Shown: positions 34,789 to 44,550, counted from the first letter of the stretch. The stretch: DNA of 64,000 nt from Paenibacillus silagei (GCF_017874735.1 NZ_JAGGLV010000031.1:1-64000), one strand, 5' to 3'. The notes: generated from the sequence alone by a model not told the origin. Numbers and translations are program-made.

Positions 34789-36489
34789 TTATTTACTCCA
34801 GTTCTCAATTCTCCACTTAATCTGCTCATTGATCTTGTCTTCGTAAGCCTTTACATTGGCTTTCTCGATCTGTTCCGTATAGTCGGTCCATACGGAATCG
34901 AATTCAGCCGGCTTGGCAAGAATGGCTTTCGGCAGGAACTTGGTCTGCAGCTCATTTAGCTTGGTACTGGCGATTTTGGCATCCGAGCCTTCAATCAGGT
35001 CGATGGACCAGGCAGGATAATAGACAGGGTTTGGCGGCGGATCGCTGAAGAAGTCCACGTAGGAATTGAAGCCATAGGCATCCAGAACTTCCTTATCGTA
35101 CGGCTTCAGGCCTGCTTTATACTCTTCCGGCTGTGCAGCGGCATCCGTGGAGTTGCCGTCGCTGTAGCTTCCTTCGGTCTTAGGCAGATATTCGAACAAT
35201 GATTTGGCCTTGTTGGCCAGCTGCCAGGTTGCATCGGCTGCATCATCACGCTGCTTCTGGGTTCTCATGAATCTGCCGTTCTCAACAATATAATCCTCGC
35301 CTTCTACACCCCAGGAGAACAGCTTCTGCCACTTCTCATCCATCAGGGTGTCGAGCAGCTTGATAATCTTCACCGGATCTTTGGCATTAATGCTGATGCC
35401 GAAGCCATTGTTAAGATTGAGCACCGCAAGATCGCGGTAGTGGTCTTTGGTCGACTCATCGTATACCAGCGGAAGACCTACATAAGTGCGTTCAATTTTA
35501 TTCTGAGTCGTCAGTGAATCCTCAGCAGCGTTGAAGTTCCAGTGCTGGTCGAACATCCCCAGAACGGTTCCGCTGGACAGCTTTGCCATATACTGGTCGT
35601 AGTTCTGCACAAAGGTTTCTTTGTCGATAATGCCCTTCTCGTTCATCTCATTCAGCTTCTGATAGTACTTCTTGGCATAATCCTTATTGGCAAATACCTC
35701 GGCCACGCCGTCCTTCACGACTACGCCGCCATCATTCGGATGTCCGATCAGATGCTGAGGTGCGTTGAACAGACCCCAGTTTTTCCAGTCATAGTTCAGA
35801 ATTTCGAACCCGATGGTCGGGCTTCCGTCGATTTTGGGATACTTTGCTTTATATTGCTCAATCAGGTCAAAGTACTGATCCAGTGTCTTAACCTTCGGAT
35901 AGTTGAATTCCTTAAGCACTGCTTTTTGAATCCAGAAGGCCGGTCCTGAATACCATGAGCTGTTGACCTTACCGTTATATACACCGTAGTTAGGCAAAAT
36001 ATAAATATGTCCGTCATTCGGGTCCTTCATCATGTTCCAATATTCTGCATAATGCGCTTTCAAATTCGGCGCATGCTCTTCGATCAGGTCTTCAAGCGGG
36101 ATATATGCCCCTGCTGCTGTAAGCTTGGTGCTCCCGGTCATAAGGTCCGGATAATCCTGGCCGGCAATCATAACGCCCAGCTTCTGATTAATGTCACCTG
36201 CCAGGAATTCCATATCGAAGCTGGCACCGGTCTCCTCTTTGATCTTCTTGTAGATCTTGTTGTCCGGTGTCGGCTGTTGCCCGGCTACTCCGATAAATGC
36301 GCTAACCTTGAATGGTTCAATCTTTCCTCCCGTGTTAGCTGAAGCAGAATCCGCCGCTGTAGTCGCCTTTGCTTTGTCAGTTGTAGCAGCATTCTTGTCG
36401 TTGCCCCCGCCGCAGCCTGACAGTGCGAAGCTAAGGGTTAATAGCGCAACCAGGGAATACTTAAACGTCATTTTCGACTTGCCCCCCAT
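34789..36489 (-). CDS. Extracellular solute-binding lipoprotein, LplA type
   Basis: A 566-residue binding protein of the large LplA class. The signal peptide (FKYSLVALLTLSFALSGCGG) has a lipobox Cys; an Ala/Thr-rich tether leads to the folded part from ~50. ITWP-like Trp/Tyr-rich stretches (YVDFFSDPPPNPVYYPAWS) are typical of oligosaccharide binding. ATG 36489 lies 7 nt after GGAGG. First gene of the operon; a CcpA-type site covers the transcription start region. Confidence 0.9.
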   Translation of the reverse strand: MGGKSKMTFKYSLVALLTLSFALSGCGGGNDKNAATTDKAKATTAADSASANTGGKIEPFKVSAFIGVAGQQPTPDNKIYKKIKEETGASFDMEFLAGDINQKLGVMIAGQDYPDLMTGSTKLTAAGAYIPLEDLIEEHAPNLKAHYAEYWNMMKDPNDGHIYILPNYGVYNGKVNSSWYSGPAFWIQKAVLKEFNYPKVKTLDQYFDLIEQYKAKYPKIDGSPTIGFEILNYDWKNWGLFNAPQHLIGHPNDGGVVVKDGVAEVFANKDYAKKYYQKLNEMNEKGIIDKETFVQNYDQYMAKLSSGTVLGMFDQHWNFNAAEDSLTTQNKIERTYVGLPLVYDESTKDHYRDLAVLNLNNGFGISINAKDPVKIIKLLDTLMDEKWQKLFSWGVEGEDYIVENGRFMRTQKQRDDAADATWQLANKAKSLFEYLPKTEGSYSDGNSTDAAAQPEEYKAGLKPYDKEVLDAYGFNSYVDFFSDPPPNPVYYPAWSIDLIEGSDAKIASTKLNELQTKFLPKAILAKPAEFDSVWTDYTEQIEKANVKAYEDKINEQIKWRIENWSK

Positions 36490-36520
36490 TAAAGCACCTC
36501 CATAGTGTTTGTCTTTAATT

Positions 36521-36547
36521 TGTAAGCACTTACACAAGTAAATTATA
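36521..36547 (-). promoter_or_regulatory. Promoter -10 and cre (CcpA) site of the first LplABC operon
   Basis: TGTAAGCACTTACA (36521-36534) matches the catabolite-responsive consensus TGWAANCGNTNWCA at every defined position but one (central G is A) and is nearly palindromic. Immediately upstream on the minus strand is a perfect TATAAT (36542-36547) with a poor -35. The cre would cover the transcription start, consistent with repression by CcpA when glucose is present and activation by the adjacent YesN-type regulator. Confidence 0.6.
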
Positions 36548-36601
36548 GAGGTGAACTATCCGCTAAAATACGACCGAACTAAAGGTGTACCCCCGAAAAT
36601 T

Positions 36602-38149
36602 TTAGAACTTGGCATGCCGGTACTCATTCGGGCCCATGTGCAGCTCCTTCTCGAACCGCTTCAGAAACTGTCCGTAATTGGCATAACCGACACGTTCGGC
36701 AATCTCTGAGAGCTTCAGCCTGCTCCCGCGCAGGAGCTCAGCCGCAGCCTGAATCCGGAGATGATGCAGCTGCTCATTGAAGGTCATCCCGTTCTTCTTA
36801 ATCAATAATTGCCCCAGGTATACCGGATGCAGGAAGAAGATCTCGGCCAGCTTCTGAATGCTCAGGCTCTCCTGATAATGCTCCCCGATGTACTGGTTGA
36901 TCTCCCGGACAATCCCATGCGACTTATAATTCTGCTCTTGCACCAGCAGATCTATGGCCTTCCCGCCGTAGGACAATAAGCGGCTGAGCAGCCCGCTCAG
37001 CGGGGTCATCGCCTGCTGAACCTCTGATACCTCAACACCCGAGGCCACTCCGCCCTCCTCGCCTGCGGCTTCTGCCCCGGGTGCGAGTGCGAATATCCGG
37101 TACATGAGGTGGATTACGAATTTGCGCACCACCTCCGGCGCCACCTGCTGTTCCCGGAAGCTGCGGGCCGCTGCCTCCAGTGCCTCGCGGTAGCCATCCG
37201 TGTCCAGGAGATTCACGCAGTCCAGCAGAGCATCCATCAGCCCGATATGGTCATAGTGATAACTGAAGGGCTTGTCCTGCACCTCGCTGTAAGCCAGCAC
37301 CCCTGCCTGCTCCGGCTCGTAAAAGAAATGTAAAAGAGTCTCTTTGGCCCGGCCATAACTGCCCTCTATGGACTCTAAGGAGTCTTCGGGGGTTCCCAGA
37401 GCGATGTGGATATTCTCTCCCCCGTACTCGCGCAGCAGGGTAACCAGCACTTCAGCTATTCCGGCAGCGTCCCCGCTGCCTTCCGTCATCCCGTACACGA
37501 TCCCGAGCAATCCCGCCTCCAGATCGATCGTTACCAATGCTTTATATCCGGTCAGCAGGGAGACTGTGCGGTTCCTCACCTCTGAATACAGCTCCGGGAC
37601 TGTCCGGATCAGGCAGATGTTCCAGGAATTGCTTTCCTTGAAGCCGGGCAGAGTCTCCAGCCATTCCATAAGCTCGGGTTCTCCCTTTTTGCCATATAAC
37701 AGCCCCTTGATTAAGGTTGCCGCCTCTTCCCCGGAAGCGGTCTCATGGATTCTTCTGCGGTTCGCCTCCTGCTCCAGCTCCAGGCGGATCTCCCGCAGCT
37801 CCTCGGTAGCCTCCTCCGGGAAAACCGGCTTCAGCAGATAATGATTGATTCCGTAGCTGATTGCCTTACGGGCGTATTCAAACTCACTGTAGCCGCTCAG
37901 AATGACGAACTTCGTCGAATCCGTCCCCTCCTGCCGCCACTCCCCGATCATCTCCAGACCATTCATCAGCGGCATATGGATGTCGGTAATGACCAGATCC
38001 GGCTGAAGCTGCTTCATCATCTGCAGCCCCTCCCGGCCGTTGCCGCAGGTTCCGCAGAGCTCGAAGCCCAGCTCCTGCCAGTCGATCCACATCTCCATAC
38101 CTTCAAGAGCGCTAGGCTCGTCATCGATTAATAGCACTTTGTATTTCAT
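36602..38149 (-). CDS. AraC-type two-component response regulator (YesN type), copy A
   Basis: A 515-residue protein: receiver domain (~1-125) with IDDEPSA, phospho-Asp in DLVITDIHMP and Lys in YLLKPVFPE; a long variable middle; and an AraC helix-turn-helix pair at ~415-515 (SIQKLAEIFFLHPVYLGQLL, ERVGYANYGQFLKRFEKELH). Its start is 3 nt after the YesM-type kinase stop, so they are a cognate pair. It most probably activates the LplABC operon just downstream. Confidence 0.92.
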   Translation of the reverse strand: MKYKVLLIDDEPSALEGMEMWIDWQELGFELCGTCGNGREGLQMMKQLQPDLVITDIHMPLMNGLEMIGEWRQEGTDSTKFVILSGYSEFEYARKAISYGINHYLLKPVFPEEATEELREIRLELEQEANRRRIHETASGEEAATLIKGLLYGKKGEPELMEWLETLPGFKESNSWNICLIRTVPELYSEVRNRTVSLLTGYKALVTIDLEAGLLGIVYGMTEGSGDAAGIAEVLVTLLREYGGENIHIALGTPEDSLESIEGSYGRAKETLLHFFYEPEQAGVLAYSEVQDKPFSYHYDHIGLMDALLDCVNLLDTDGYREALEAAARSFREQQVAPEVVRKFVIHLMYRIFALAPGAEAAGEEGGVASGVEVSEVQQAMTPLSGLLSRLLSYGGKAIDLLVQEQNYKSHGIVREINQYIGEHYQESLSIQKLAEIFFLHPVYLGQLLIKKNGMTFNEQLHHLRIQAAAELLRGSRLKLSEIAERVGYANYGQFLKRFEKELHMGPNEYRHAKF

Positions 38150-38152
38150 CGT

Positions 38153-39976
38153 CTATACCTCTCTTTCCAGGGAATAATTCTTCTCAAGCAGCTTCAGGGG
38201 AATGCCAAAGGTCACTACGGTTCCCTGATCCGGCGTACTGGATATCTCGAAGCGCACCTGATCTGCGTAATTCAGCTCCAGTCTGCGGTATACATTGCGA
38301 ATCCCGATGTGGGTGCCCGAGTAATCCTCCTTGCGGACCGCGAACATCAGCTCCTTCAGCTTCTCCGGCTCCATGCCCTTACCATTGTCGGATACTGTAA
38401 TCTGCAGCCTGTTATCCAGCACGACCGCAGCCACTTTGATTACGCCCAGCCCCTCAATCGTCTGCAGGCCATGCTTGCAGGAATTCTCGACCAGCGGCTG
38501 CATACTCAGCTTAGGTATTTTATAATCCAGGGACTGCTCATCGATCTCAAAGGTATAATCGAATTTATCCCTGAACCTGAATTTCTCAATCCTCAGATAC
38601 ATGTCGATAAATGCGATCTCCTCGCGCACCGGCACCAGATCCTCCTTCCAGCTCAATAGTCTGCGCAGCAGCTTCGACAAGCTTTTTATAATATCGGTGA
38701 CATCGTTATATTTGTTCTTGGTGCAGACCACCAGTATCGCATTCAGCGTGTTGAACAGGAAGTGGGGGTTCATCTGGCTCTGCAGGAAATTCAGCTCCGC
38801 CCTGACGCGCTCCATCTCCAGGTTCTTGCTCTGGATCTCCAGCTTGTACACATCGTTGATCAGGGAGTGGATTCTGGAGGTCATCCGGTTAAAATTGTGG
38901 ATTAGCCCGCCAATCTCATCCCGGCCCTCATCGATGGCGATCAGCTCGAACTTCTCGTTCGTCACCTTCTGCATATGCCGGGACAGGCGTTTCACCCGGT
39001 AGTTGTAGGAGCGCAGCATGATATATATGAATATGCTGGTCAAAAGAGTAAGCGTGGTGGCTAGGCCCGCTGCGTACAGCCGGATATCGAGAACCGCCTG
39101 GGAGATCCGCTCCCCCTGCGTAATTCCGACAATCCGCCACCCTTTGAGATAATTAGCCGTCCCTACAGCCATTACCCGAACCCCCTCGCTCTCGTCCTGG
39201 CTGTCCCCCCACTGATCGAATACCGGATAGGGATCATCCGTAATATGCTGATAGCCGCTGTCCGCTGACATCACGATCTTGTTCTCCCCATTGATCAGAT
39301 AGAGGCTCAGGTAATCCCGTTCCCGGACGATAATGTCATAGATCTCACTAAGGTCCAGATCGATCCGCAGCACCTTCTCATAGTTGTTCAGATTTCGGTA
39401 ATTGTCCATGGTCTCAATAATGCTGAGCGTCGGGGTGGATGAAGCCAGATTCTTGTTCTCCATGATCCGGTAAGCAGCAACATAGACCTGGGTAGTGGCC
39501 TTCTTGGCCTGCCGGTACCAGTCACTGAACCATACTTTATCGTTCATTACCTGATAATTCCCCCCGGATACAACCGTCTGGTTGTTCGTGAATATACTGA
39601 TTCGTTCCAGCTGGTTATTGACAGGCATATAGCTGTTCATCCGGTCTCTCAATTGTTCGTTGAACATACTGTAGAATTCGATAGAGTCCGTATAAGTCCG
39701 GTCCAGCATCTCGTACAGATTCTTATCCGCAGCCAGCGTGTAGCCGACAGAGACTCCCCCTTCAATAAAATCATGAATGTCCTTCCGCGCCCGCTCCATG
39801 GAAATCTCCAGATTCTGCTGCTCCCTCGATTTGATGAGATCTGTAATCCGCTCCAGGAATACCAGATTCAGCACCATGATCGGCAGGAGCACACCCACAA
39901 TGTAGATGAGATAGAACTTGTAGCTTAGCGGAATATCATTGACGATGGTGCCGAATTTAAACCGTTTTGTCGCCAT
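38153..39976 (-). CDS. Sensor histidine kinase, YesM type
   Basis: A 607-residue membrane kinase. Helices at ~20-40 and ~290-312 enclose a ~250-residue outer sensing domain. HAMP (~315-370), His_kinase domain with LNFLQSQMNPHFLFNTLNAI (phospho-His) and HATPase (LVENSCKHGL, DNGKGMEP, GIGLRN-like HIGIRNVYRRLE) follow. It pairs with the regulator 3 nt downstream and probably senses an extracellular sugar, perhaps through the LplA-type protein. The ATG has only a crowded GAGGG in front of it; a two-copy hairpin repeat lies just upstream. Confidence 0.9.
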   Translation of the reverse strand: MATKRFKFGTIVNDIPLSYKFYLIYIVGVLLPIMVLNLVFLERITDLIKSREQQNLEISMERARKDIHDFIEGGVSVGYTLAADKNLYEMLDRTYTDSIEFYSMFNEQLRDRMNSYMPVNNQLERISIFTNNQTVVSGGNYQVMNDKVWFSDWYRQAKKATTQVYVAAYRIMENKNLASSTPTLSIIETMDNYRNLNNYEKVLRIDLDLSEIYDIIVRERDYLSLYLINGENKIVMSADSGYQHITDDPYPVFDQWGDSQDESEGVRVMAVGTANYLKGWRIVGITQGERISQAVLDIRLYAAGLATTLTLLTSIFIYIMLRSYNYRVKRLSRHMQKVTNEKFELIAIDEGRDEIGGLIHNFNRMTSRIHSLINDVYKLEIQSKNLEMERVRAELNFLQSQMNPHFLFNTLNAILVVCTKNKYNDVTDIIKSLSKLLRRLLSWKEDLVPVREEIAFIDMYLRIEKFRFRDKFDYTFEIDEQSLDYKIPKLSMQPLVENSCKHGLQTIEGLGVIKVAAVVLDNRLQITVSDNGKGMEPEKLKELMFAVRKEDYSGTHIGIRNVYRRLELNYADQVRFEISSTPDQGTVVTFGIPLKLLEKNYSLEREV

Positions 39977-40000
39977 CCCTCACACACACCCGGCTTTCTT

Positions 40001-40140
40001 AAGATTTCGGGGTCCCCGCAAAGTATCTGAGTAACCTTCGAAGCCAACGCCTCACTTTGTGGGGTTACTTTAGATTTCGGGGTCCCCGCAAAGTACCTGA
40101 GTAACCTTCGAAGCCATAGCCCCACTTTGTGGGGTTATTT
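40001..40140. repeat. Two tandem 70-bp hairpin-forming repeats
   Basis: Units at 40001-40070 and 40071-40140 differ at only a few positions. Each has CCCCGCAAAGT in the left half and ACTTTGTGGGG at the right, so it can fold on itself, with AGTAACCTTCGAAGCCA between. The second unit ends at the stop codon of the YesN-type copy B gene. The array separates that gene from yesM. Confidence 0.9.
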
Positions 40141-41687
40141 TAGAGCTGTTTATTGTTGTGGGCATTCTTGTACACCGAAGGTGATGAACCCACCTTATTC
40201 TTGAACTTGTCGATGAAATAATCGGTATTGGAAAAGCCCACCTGCACCGCGATATCCGATATCTTGAGCTGGGTGCGCTTGAGCAGGCTTTTGGCCGCTT
40301 CGATCCGCTTCTCATTCAGATAATCGCTGAAGCTGCGCCCTGTCTCCTTGCGGAACAACTGGCCCAGATAGGCAGAATTCATGTGGAACTGCCTGGCGAG
40401 ATCCTGGAGCTGCAGCTTGCTGCGGAATTCCAGATCTACATATTGAATAACATTATAGATGGTGTTCCCCTCGTTATGGGCCCGCAGCTCGGTGAGGTAC
40501 GCTGCGGTCTCCAGGCAGAGCCGGTCCACATACAGGCTGAGCTTGTAATAGTCCCTGAGCCCGCCCATGTTGCCGTACTCCTTGTGCATCGCACACATAA
40601 TCTGGTCGGGGTCTCCCTGCATCTCAGCAATACTCCGGCATAAGGTCATCTCCAGATGGGCTACCTCAGCCTGTGCAGCGTCAATACTCACCCTCTTGGC
40701 GGTCATGGCTGCGAAGGCTTCCCTGGCAGCAGCCCGAATTCTTTCATGCACGCCTTCCTTCACCTCATCCAGCACACGCGTAAAATGCCCGTCAGTGAAT
40801 TCGGAAGTCAAGCGGGCCGTACGCAGGTCGTTGTAGTAGAAAATCCCGCCCCGCTCCTTCCGGTACTTGAGCCCCCACACCTCAAGCGTCTGGGTGTACA
40901 GCTCCTGGATGGCGCGCAGACCGTTCCCCCGGCCGCTGATCATTACAGCCACCGGTACCCCCAGCTTCGCTGACTGCACCTTCTGCACCTGAGCAGCTGC
41001 TGCCTCCAGCGCTTCCGTGGATAGTCCGGCTGAGCGAATCAGAAGCCCGGCCCTTCCGGCCGGGTCCTGGAACACATAGCCCAGGTGATCCGGGAAGCCT
41101 TCGGTATCCCCTTCATTCAGGCTCACCGTACCTGAACCTGAAATGGCAGCAGCAAGAATGCATTGCAGCTCTGTATCAGGCTGAAGCCCCAGCAGACCGT
41201 AGGCGGCGTGTTCCAGCTCCTGACTCCAATCCCCCTGGACACAACGGCTGATCAGATTATGCACCAGAATATTATGCTTCTTCCGTTCCTCTAGTCTGGA
41301 AGCGGTTTCATAATGGATAATAGCTCGGATCTTCCCGAGCAGTTCCTCGATCTCCTCATCATCCACCGGCTTCAGCAGGTAGCCGTCTACCTTGTGGCGC
41401 AGCGCAGTCCGGGCATAGTTGAAATCGTCATATCCGCTCAGGATCACGAACCGGGGCGGCGGGTCTACCGTTTCCTTCACCGCCGCAATCAGCTCCAAGC
41501 CGCTCATCACCGGAAGATTGATATCCGTCAGCAGCAGATCCGGCCTGTGCTCCCGGATCAGCCGCAGGGCCTCCCCGGCACTAAGCGCTTCAGCGCATAC
41601 CTCGAATCCGGCTTTCTCCCAGTTCACCATCGTCCGGAGTCCTTCCAGAACCCAGGGTTCATCGTCCACAATCATGACTTTCAGCAT
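40140..41687 (-). CDS. AraC-type two-component response regulator (YesN type), copy B
   Basis: A 515-residue protein of the same architecture as copy A but with low similarity in the middle: receiver domain with VDDEPWV, phospho-Asp in LLLTDINLPVMSG, Lys in YLLKPVDDEE; AraC domain at ~415-510 (QLQDLARQFHMNSAYLGQLF, VQVGFSNTDYFIDKFKNKVG). No second kinase gene is adjacent, so it may share the YesM kinase downstream or have a distant partner. Upstream lies a ~200-nt gap with a perfect palindrome. Confidence 0.9.
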   Translation of the reverse strand: MLKVMIVDDEPWVLEGLRTMVNWEKAGFEVCAEALSAGEALRLIREHRPDLLLTDINLPVMSGLELIAAVKETVDPPPRFVILSGYDDFNYARTALRHKVDGYLLKPVDDEEIEELLGKIRAIIHYETASRLEERKKHNILVHNLISRCVQGDWSQELEHAAYGLLGLQPDTELQCILAAAISGSGTVSLNEGDTEGFPDHLGYVFQDPAGRAGLLIRSAGLSTEALEAAAAQVQKVQSAKLGVPVAVMISGRGNGLRAIQELYTQTLEVWGLKYRKERGGIFYYNDLRTARLTSEFTDGHFTRVLDEVKEGVHERIRAAAREAFAAMTAKRVSIDAAQAEVAHLEMTLCRSIAEMQGDPDQIMCAMHKEYGNMGGLRDYYKLSLYVDRLCLETAAYLTELRAHNEGNTIYNVIQYVDLEFRSKLQLQDLARQFHMNSAYLGQLFRKETGRSFSDYLNEKRIEAAKSLLKRTQLKISDIAVQVGFSNTDYFIDKFKNKVGSSPSVYKNAHNNKQL

Positions 41688-41824
41688 GAGCTCCGCTCCC
41701 CTCTCAATAATCTAAATTTGGTAAGTAATAGAATTACATGTAATGCTAACATACAAGTTTAATCCTGTGAATGTTAAGTTAAGCGGCTATCTGACCCATA
41801 CCTAGCATTACTGGTTCAGCACAA

Positions 41825-41870
41825 ACAGGGAAGACCACAGCCATACTAGTATGGCTGTGGTCTTCCCTGT
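41825..41870. repeat. 46-bp perfect palindrome
   Basis: Positions 41825-41870 are exactly self-complementary from ACAGGGAAGACC to GGTCTTCCCTGT, with no unpaired centre. It lies between the YesN copy B start and the stop of the secreted protein gene (41897), so it probably ends transcription of the latter, although the T tract is weak on both strands. Confidence 0.8.
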
Positions 41871-41896
41871 CCTTTAAAGTATTTTCGAATGTCGCA

Positions 41897-42964
41897 TTAC
41901 TTGATTTTATTCGCAATTACTGAGATCTTACCAGATGAATAATCTAGAAAGTAGGCTGTTTGCGAATTTGTGTTATAGTACAAAAATTTCGCAGCACCAT
42001 CTTTAGGCCAATCTTGTTGCTTTAATATAATAGACCCTTCTTGAGAAAACAATGACCAACTCTGTTCCAATAAATTTCCTACGAAGACTTGACCGTTAAT
42101 GGATTCGGTGATCCACCCAGAAATGTCCCCCTCTTCTTTAAAAGTTTGTTTTATGGAAGCAGTTTCTTTTCTAGTTGTTTTATCGATTAACCGGAATACC
42201 TTTTGCACATCCTTAGCTGAGGGACGTGTTACATTCCCTGGTACAGCCTGATAGGTATAAGAAGAGAATGCAGTAACGTAATTACTATTGGAATTAATTG
42301 AAAAATCGGTATTGAAATCCTTAAGTAATGTTTCATTCTTCGAGTAAAGATTAACCATTTTTAAAAAATACTCATCACTCATGACTCCCTGTGCACGGTA
42401 CTTAATAGCTAAATTAGGATATCCATCGAATTCCCAATCCATGACGGATACACTTTCATATCCTTTATCACTTATCTTGGCGTTGTAACTAACACTTGGT
42501 TTAGTCCATGGGTATTGATAAAGGTTAAAGGTATTATTAGACTGAACCATTATTCGTTCGTTTACTTTGCCTGTGGGAGCTACCCATTTAATTTTATCGC
42601 CCGCATTTTTAAGAGCTATCTCGGTTTTGCTGGTAACTTTCCCATCAAATGAGAATACCAACTTTGAAATTTTAGTTCCCTTTCCTTTTTTAAGCAGCAC
42701 TATTTTTTGAGGATTGTTCAAAACCTTTACATCCAAGATAGGATTTACATCGGACGAAATCGTGGTAGTTGTGTTTGTCTTTAAATTAACGATATCAGCT
42801 TTATTATTAACATGGTCAACAAGTGTTACTACATCTTCTTTAACATATAATACATCTGTTTGGTCATTACTTGGCTGTTGCTGAGATGAACTGGCATAAG
42901 ACTGATCGGCAGATACCATTAACCCAAGAGTCATAGTAGAAATAACAATAATTTTTTTTATCAC
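41897..42964 (-). CDS. Exported protein of unknown function
   Basis: A 355-residue protein, AT-rich. A signal peptide (IIVISTMTLGLMVSADQSYA, cleavage near residue 24) has no lipobox. The mature protein is made of short beta-rich segments (VLYVKEDVVTLVDHVNNKAD, KISKLVFSFDGKVTSKTEIA, WITESINGQVFVGNLLEQSW) that suggest a beta-propeller. I do not recognise a family. GTG 42964 follows GGGAGGG by 7 nt. It is 116 nt downstream of another exported protein gene, and the two may be one transcript. Confidence 0.6.
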   Translation of the reverse strand: MIKKIIVISTMTLGLMVSADQSYASSSQQQPSNDQTDVLYVKEDVVTLVDHVNNKADIVNLKTNTTTTISSDVNPILDVKVLNNPQKIVLLKKGKGTKISKLVFSFDGKVTSKTEIALKNAGDKIKWVAPTGKVNERIMVQSNNTFNLYQYPWTKPSVSYNAKISDKGYESVSVMDWEFDGYPNLAIKYRAQGVMSDEYFLKMVNLYSKNETLLKDFNTDFSINSNSNYVTAFSSYTYQAVPGNVTRPSAKDVQKVFRLIDKTTRKETASIKQTFKEEGDISGWITESINGQVFVGNLLEQSWSLFSQEGSIILKQQDWPKDGAAKFLYYNTNSQTAYFLDYSSGKISVIANKIK

Positions 42965-43080
42965 AAAATAACCCTCCCGTTATACAATTTTAAATCCTTA
43001 TTCATATGACGCTACAATAAAGAAAAAGTTGCAGAAAAGTAAATATTTTCTGCAACGTAATTACAAATATTTATCTGCGA

Positions 43081-44253
43081 TTAATATATTCTATACTGCT
43101 CATCCCTATCATCATTGTTTATAATAGTTTTAATGTAATCTATTACACCACCATGGTTCCATACATGTTCTACCAAACCGCTTACATTACCAGGATAGGC
43201 TATATCAGATCCATTTTGTGTTAAAAATCTATAGTTTCCCCAGTTAGCATACGAGGAATAACCATTTTTAAACTTTCCCGAGGTACCACTTGGCATAGCA
43301 ATGGCAGTGACTCGTTTTACAGATTTATTCGCTGAGTTATATCCATTAAACTTAACAACATAAATCGTATTATAGCCTATTTGATAAGTAACAGTTAAAA
43401 TGCTATCAGTAGTTTTATAATAAACTTTATAGCCAGTAATAGTTACATTCCCAGTCCCATAATTTTTAGCATAATCATAATAATACTCTGCATTATTACC
43501 TACTGACCCTGGTTGAGTGGTTACTGTATGGGTAGCTCTAGCATGAAAAAGCGGGAACCATCCCTGGCCTCCTGATCCACTGTACGTGCCAAATCCAACT
43601 TCTCCTATTCCTACTTCGCCTTGGTCAATTCCAGTATACAAATATCCAGCCTCACCGTCAGTGTTAGCTACAGCAAATCCCGGCAACCTCACATCATCAG
43701 CTACTGCACCAGAGTAATTTAATGTACTATTACTCGCTGGAGTTTTTAATCTATGAAAAGCGCCGGTGTCTGCTCCAGGTGGAGCTGAAGGAGAATTGGG
43801 TAGTACAGATTGAATTGAAATATTAGAGCTGGTTGCCAGCGAGGTTTCTCCGACGATTCCCTTATTTCCAGCAGCCCCCTCTGATTCAATCTGTAGCTCT
43901 TGTTCATCGATCACATTTTCTCGTATCTCTTTAACAAAACGTTTAGTTGCCTCACCACTTTCAGAACTTTCTGCAGTAGATAATGCTCCTTGTTCATCAA
44001 AGTTCATAATAACTATTTCTGCATTTTGAAGCTCTTTAATATGTTGACTAGTAATGTTATCAATTGTTTTCGGTAGTGAAGACCGTGCATAGTCTAAAGC
44101 AGAATAACCCTTTTGTAACAATTCTTGATTAATAACATCTGATCTGTAGTAATCGAATTCATTTGAAACTCTTTCAGTTGCAAATGCATTAACAGGTGAT
44201 ACAGATACTAGTAAAGCTGCCGTTACTGAAATCTTCAAAATTTTCTTGAACAA
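43081..44253 (-). CDS. Exported protein of unknown function (YrpD-like possibility)
   Basis: A 390-residue secreted protein, AT-rich. The signal peptide (ISVTAALLVSVSPVNAFA) is followed by a charged helical region (~30-130), an Ala/Ser-rich linker, and from ~165 a Gly/Tyr-rich beta domain (DTGAFHRLKTPA, GEAGYLYTGIDQGEVGIGEV, GWFPLFHARA, YKVYYKTTDSILTVTYQIGY). The beta domain reminds me of the uncharacterised Bacillus YrpD protein, from memory only. TTG 44253 has AAGGAG 8 nt upstream; GTG 44262 would sit inside that site. Confidence 0.55.
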   Translation of the reverse strand: MFKKILKISVTAALLVSVSPVNAFATERVSNEFDYYRSDVINQELLQKGYSALDYARSSLPKTIDNITSQHIKELQNAEIVIMNFDEQGALSTAESSESGEATKRFVKEIRENVIDEQELQIESEGAAGNKGIVGETSLATSSNISIQSVLPNSPSAPPGADTGAFHRLKTPASNSTLNYSGAVADDVRLPGFAVANTDGEAGYLYTGIDQGEVGIGEVGFGTYSGSGGQGWFPLFHARATHTVTTQPGSVGNNAEYYYDYAKNYGTGNVTITGYKVYYKTTDSILTVTYQIGYNTIYVVKFNGYNSANKSVKRVTAIAMPSGTSGKFKNGYSSYANWGNYRFLTQNGSDIAYPGNVSGLVEHVWNHGGVIDYIKTIINNDDRDEQYRIY

Positions 44254-44550
44254 TAGAATCACTCCTTACTAAAATTTGACTGCAAGAATGTTATATCATA
44301 AATGGATTTTTTTTCATATAGTAACTTCATTTTAATCAATGTCACAAATTGTTGAATTTAGAAGGAAAAGATCACATTAAGATGAACCATGTAAGTTTTC
44401 TTCAATAAACGATTTATTTTCACAAAAAAATCATTTTTCCACTACACAAAACTTACAAAAACTACAAAATAAATTCTCATCGTATAGAGATACCTCCACT
44501 ATGGAGATCGGAGTCTGAATGACTGCTCCAGAGGGAAGATTTTCTTTTTG

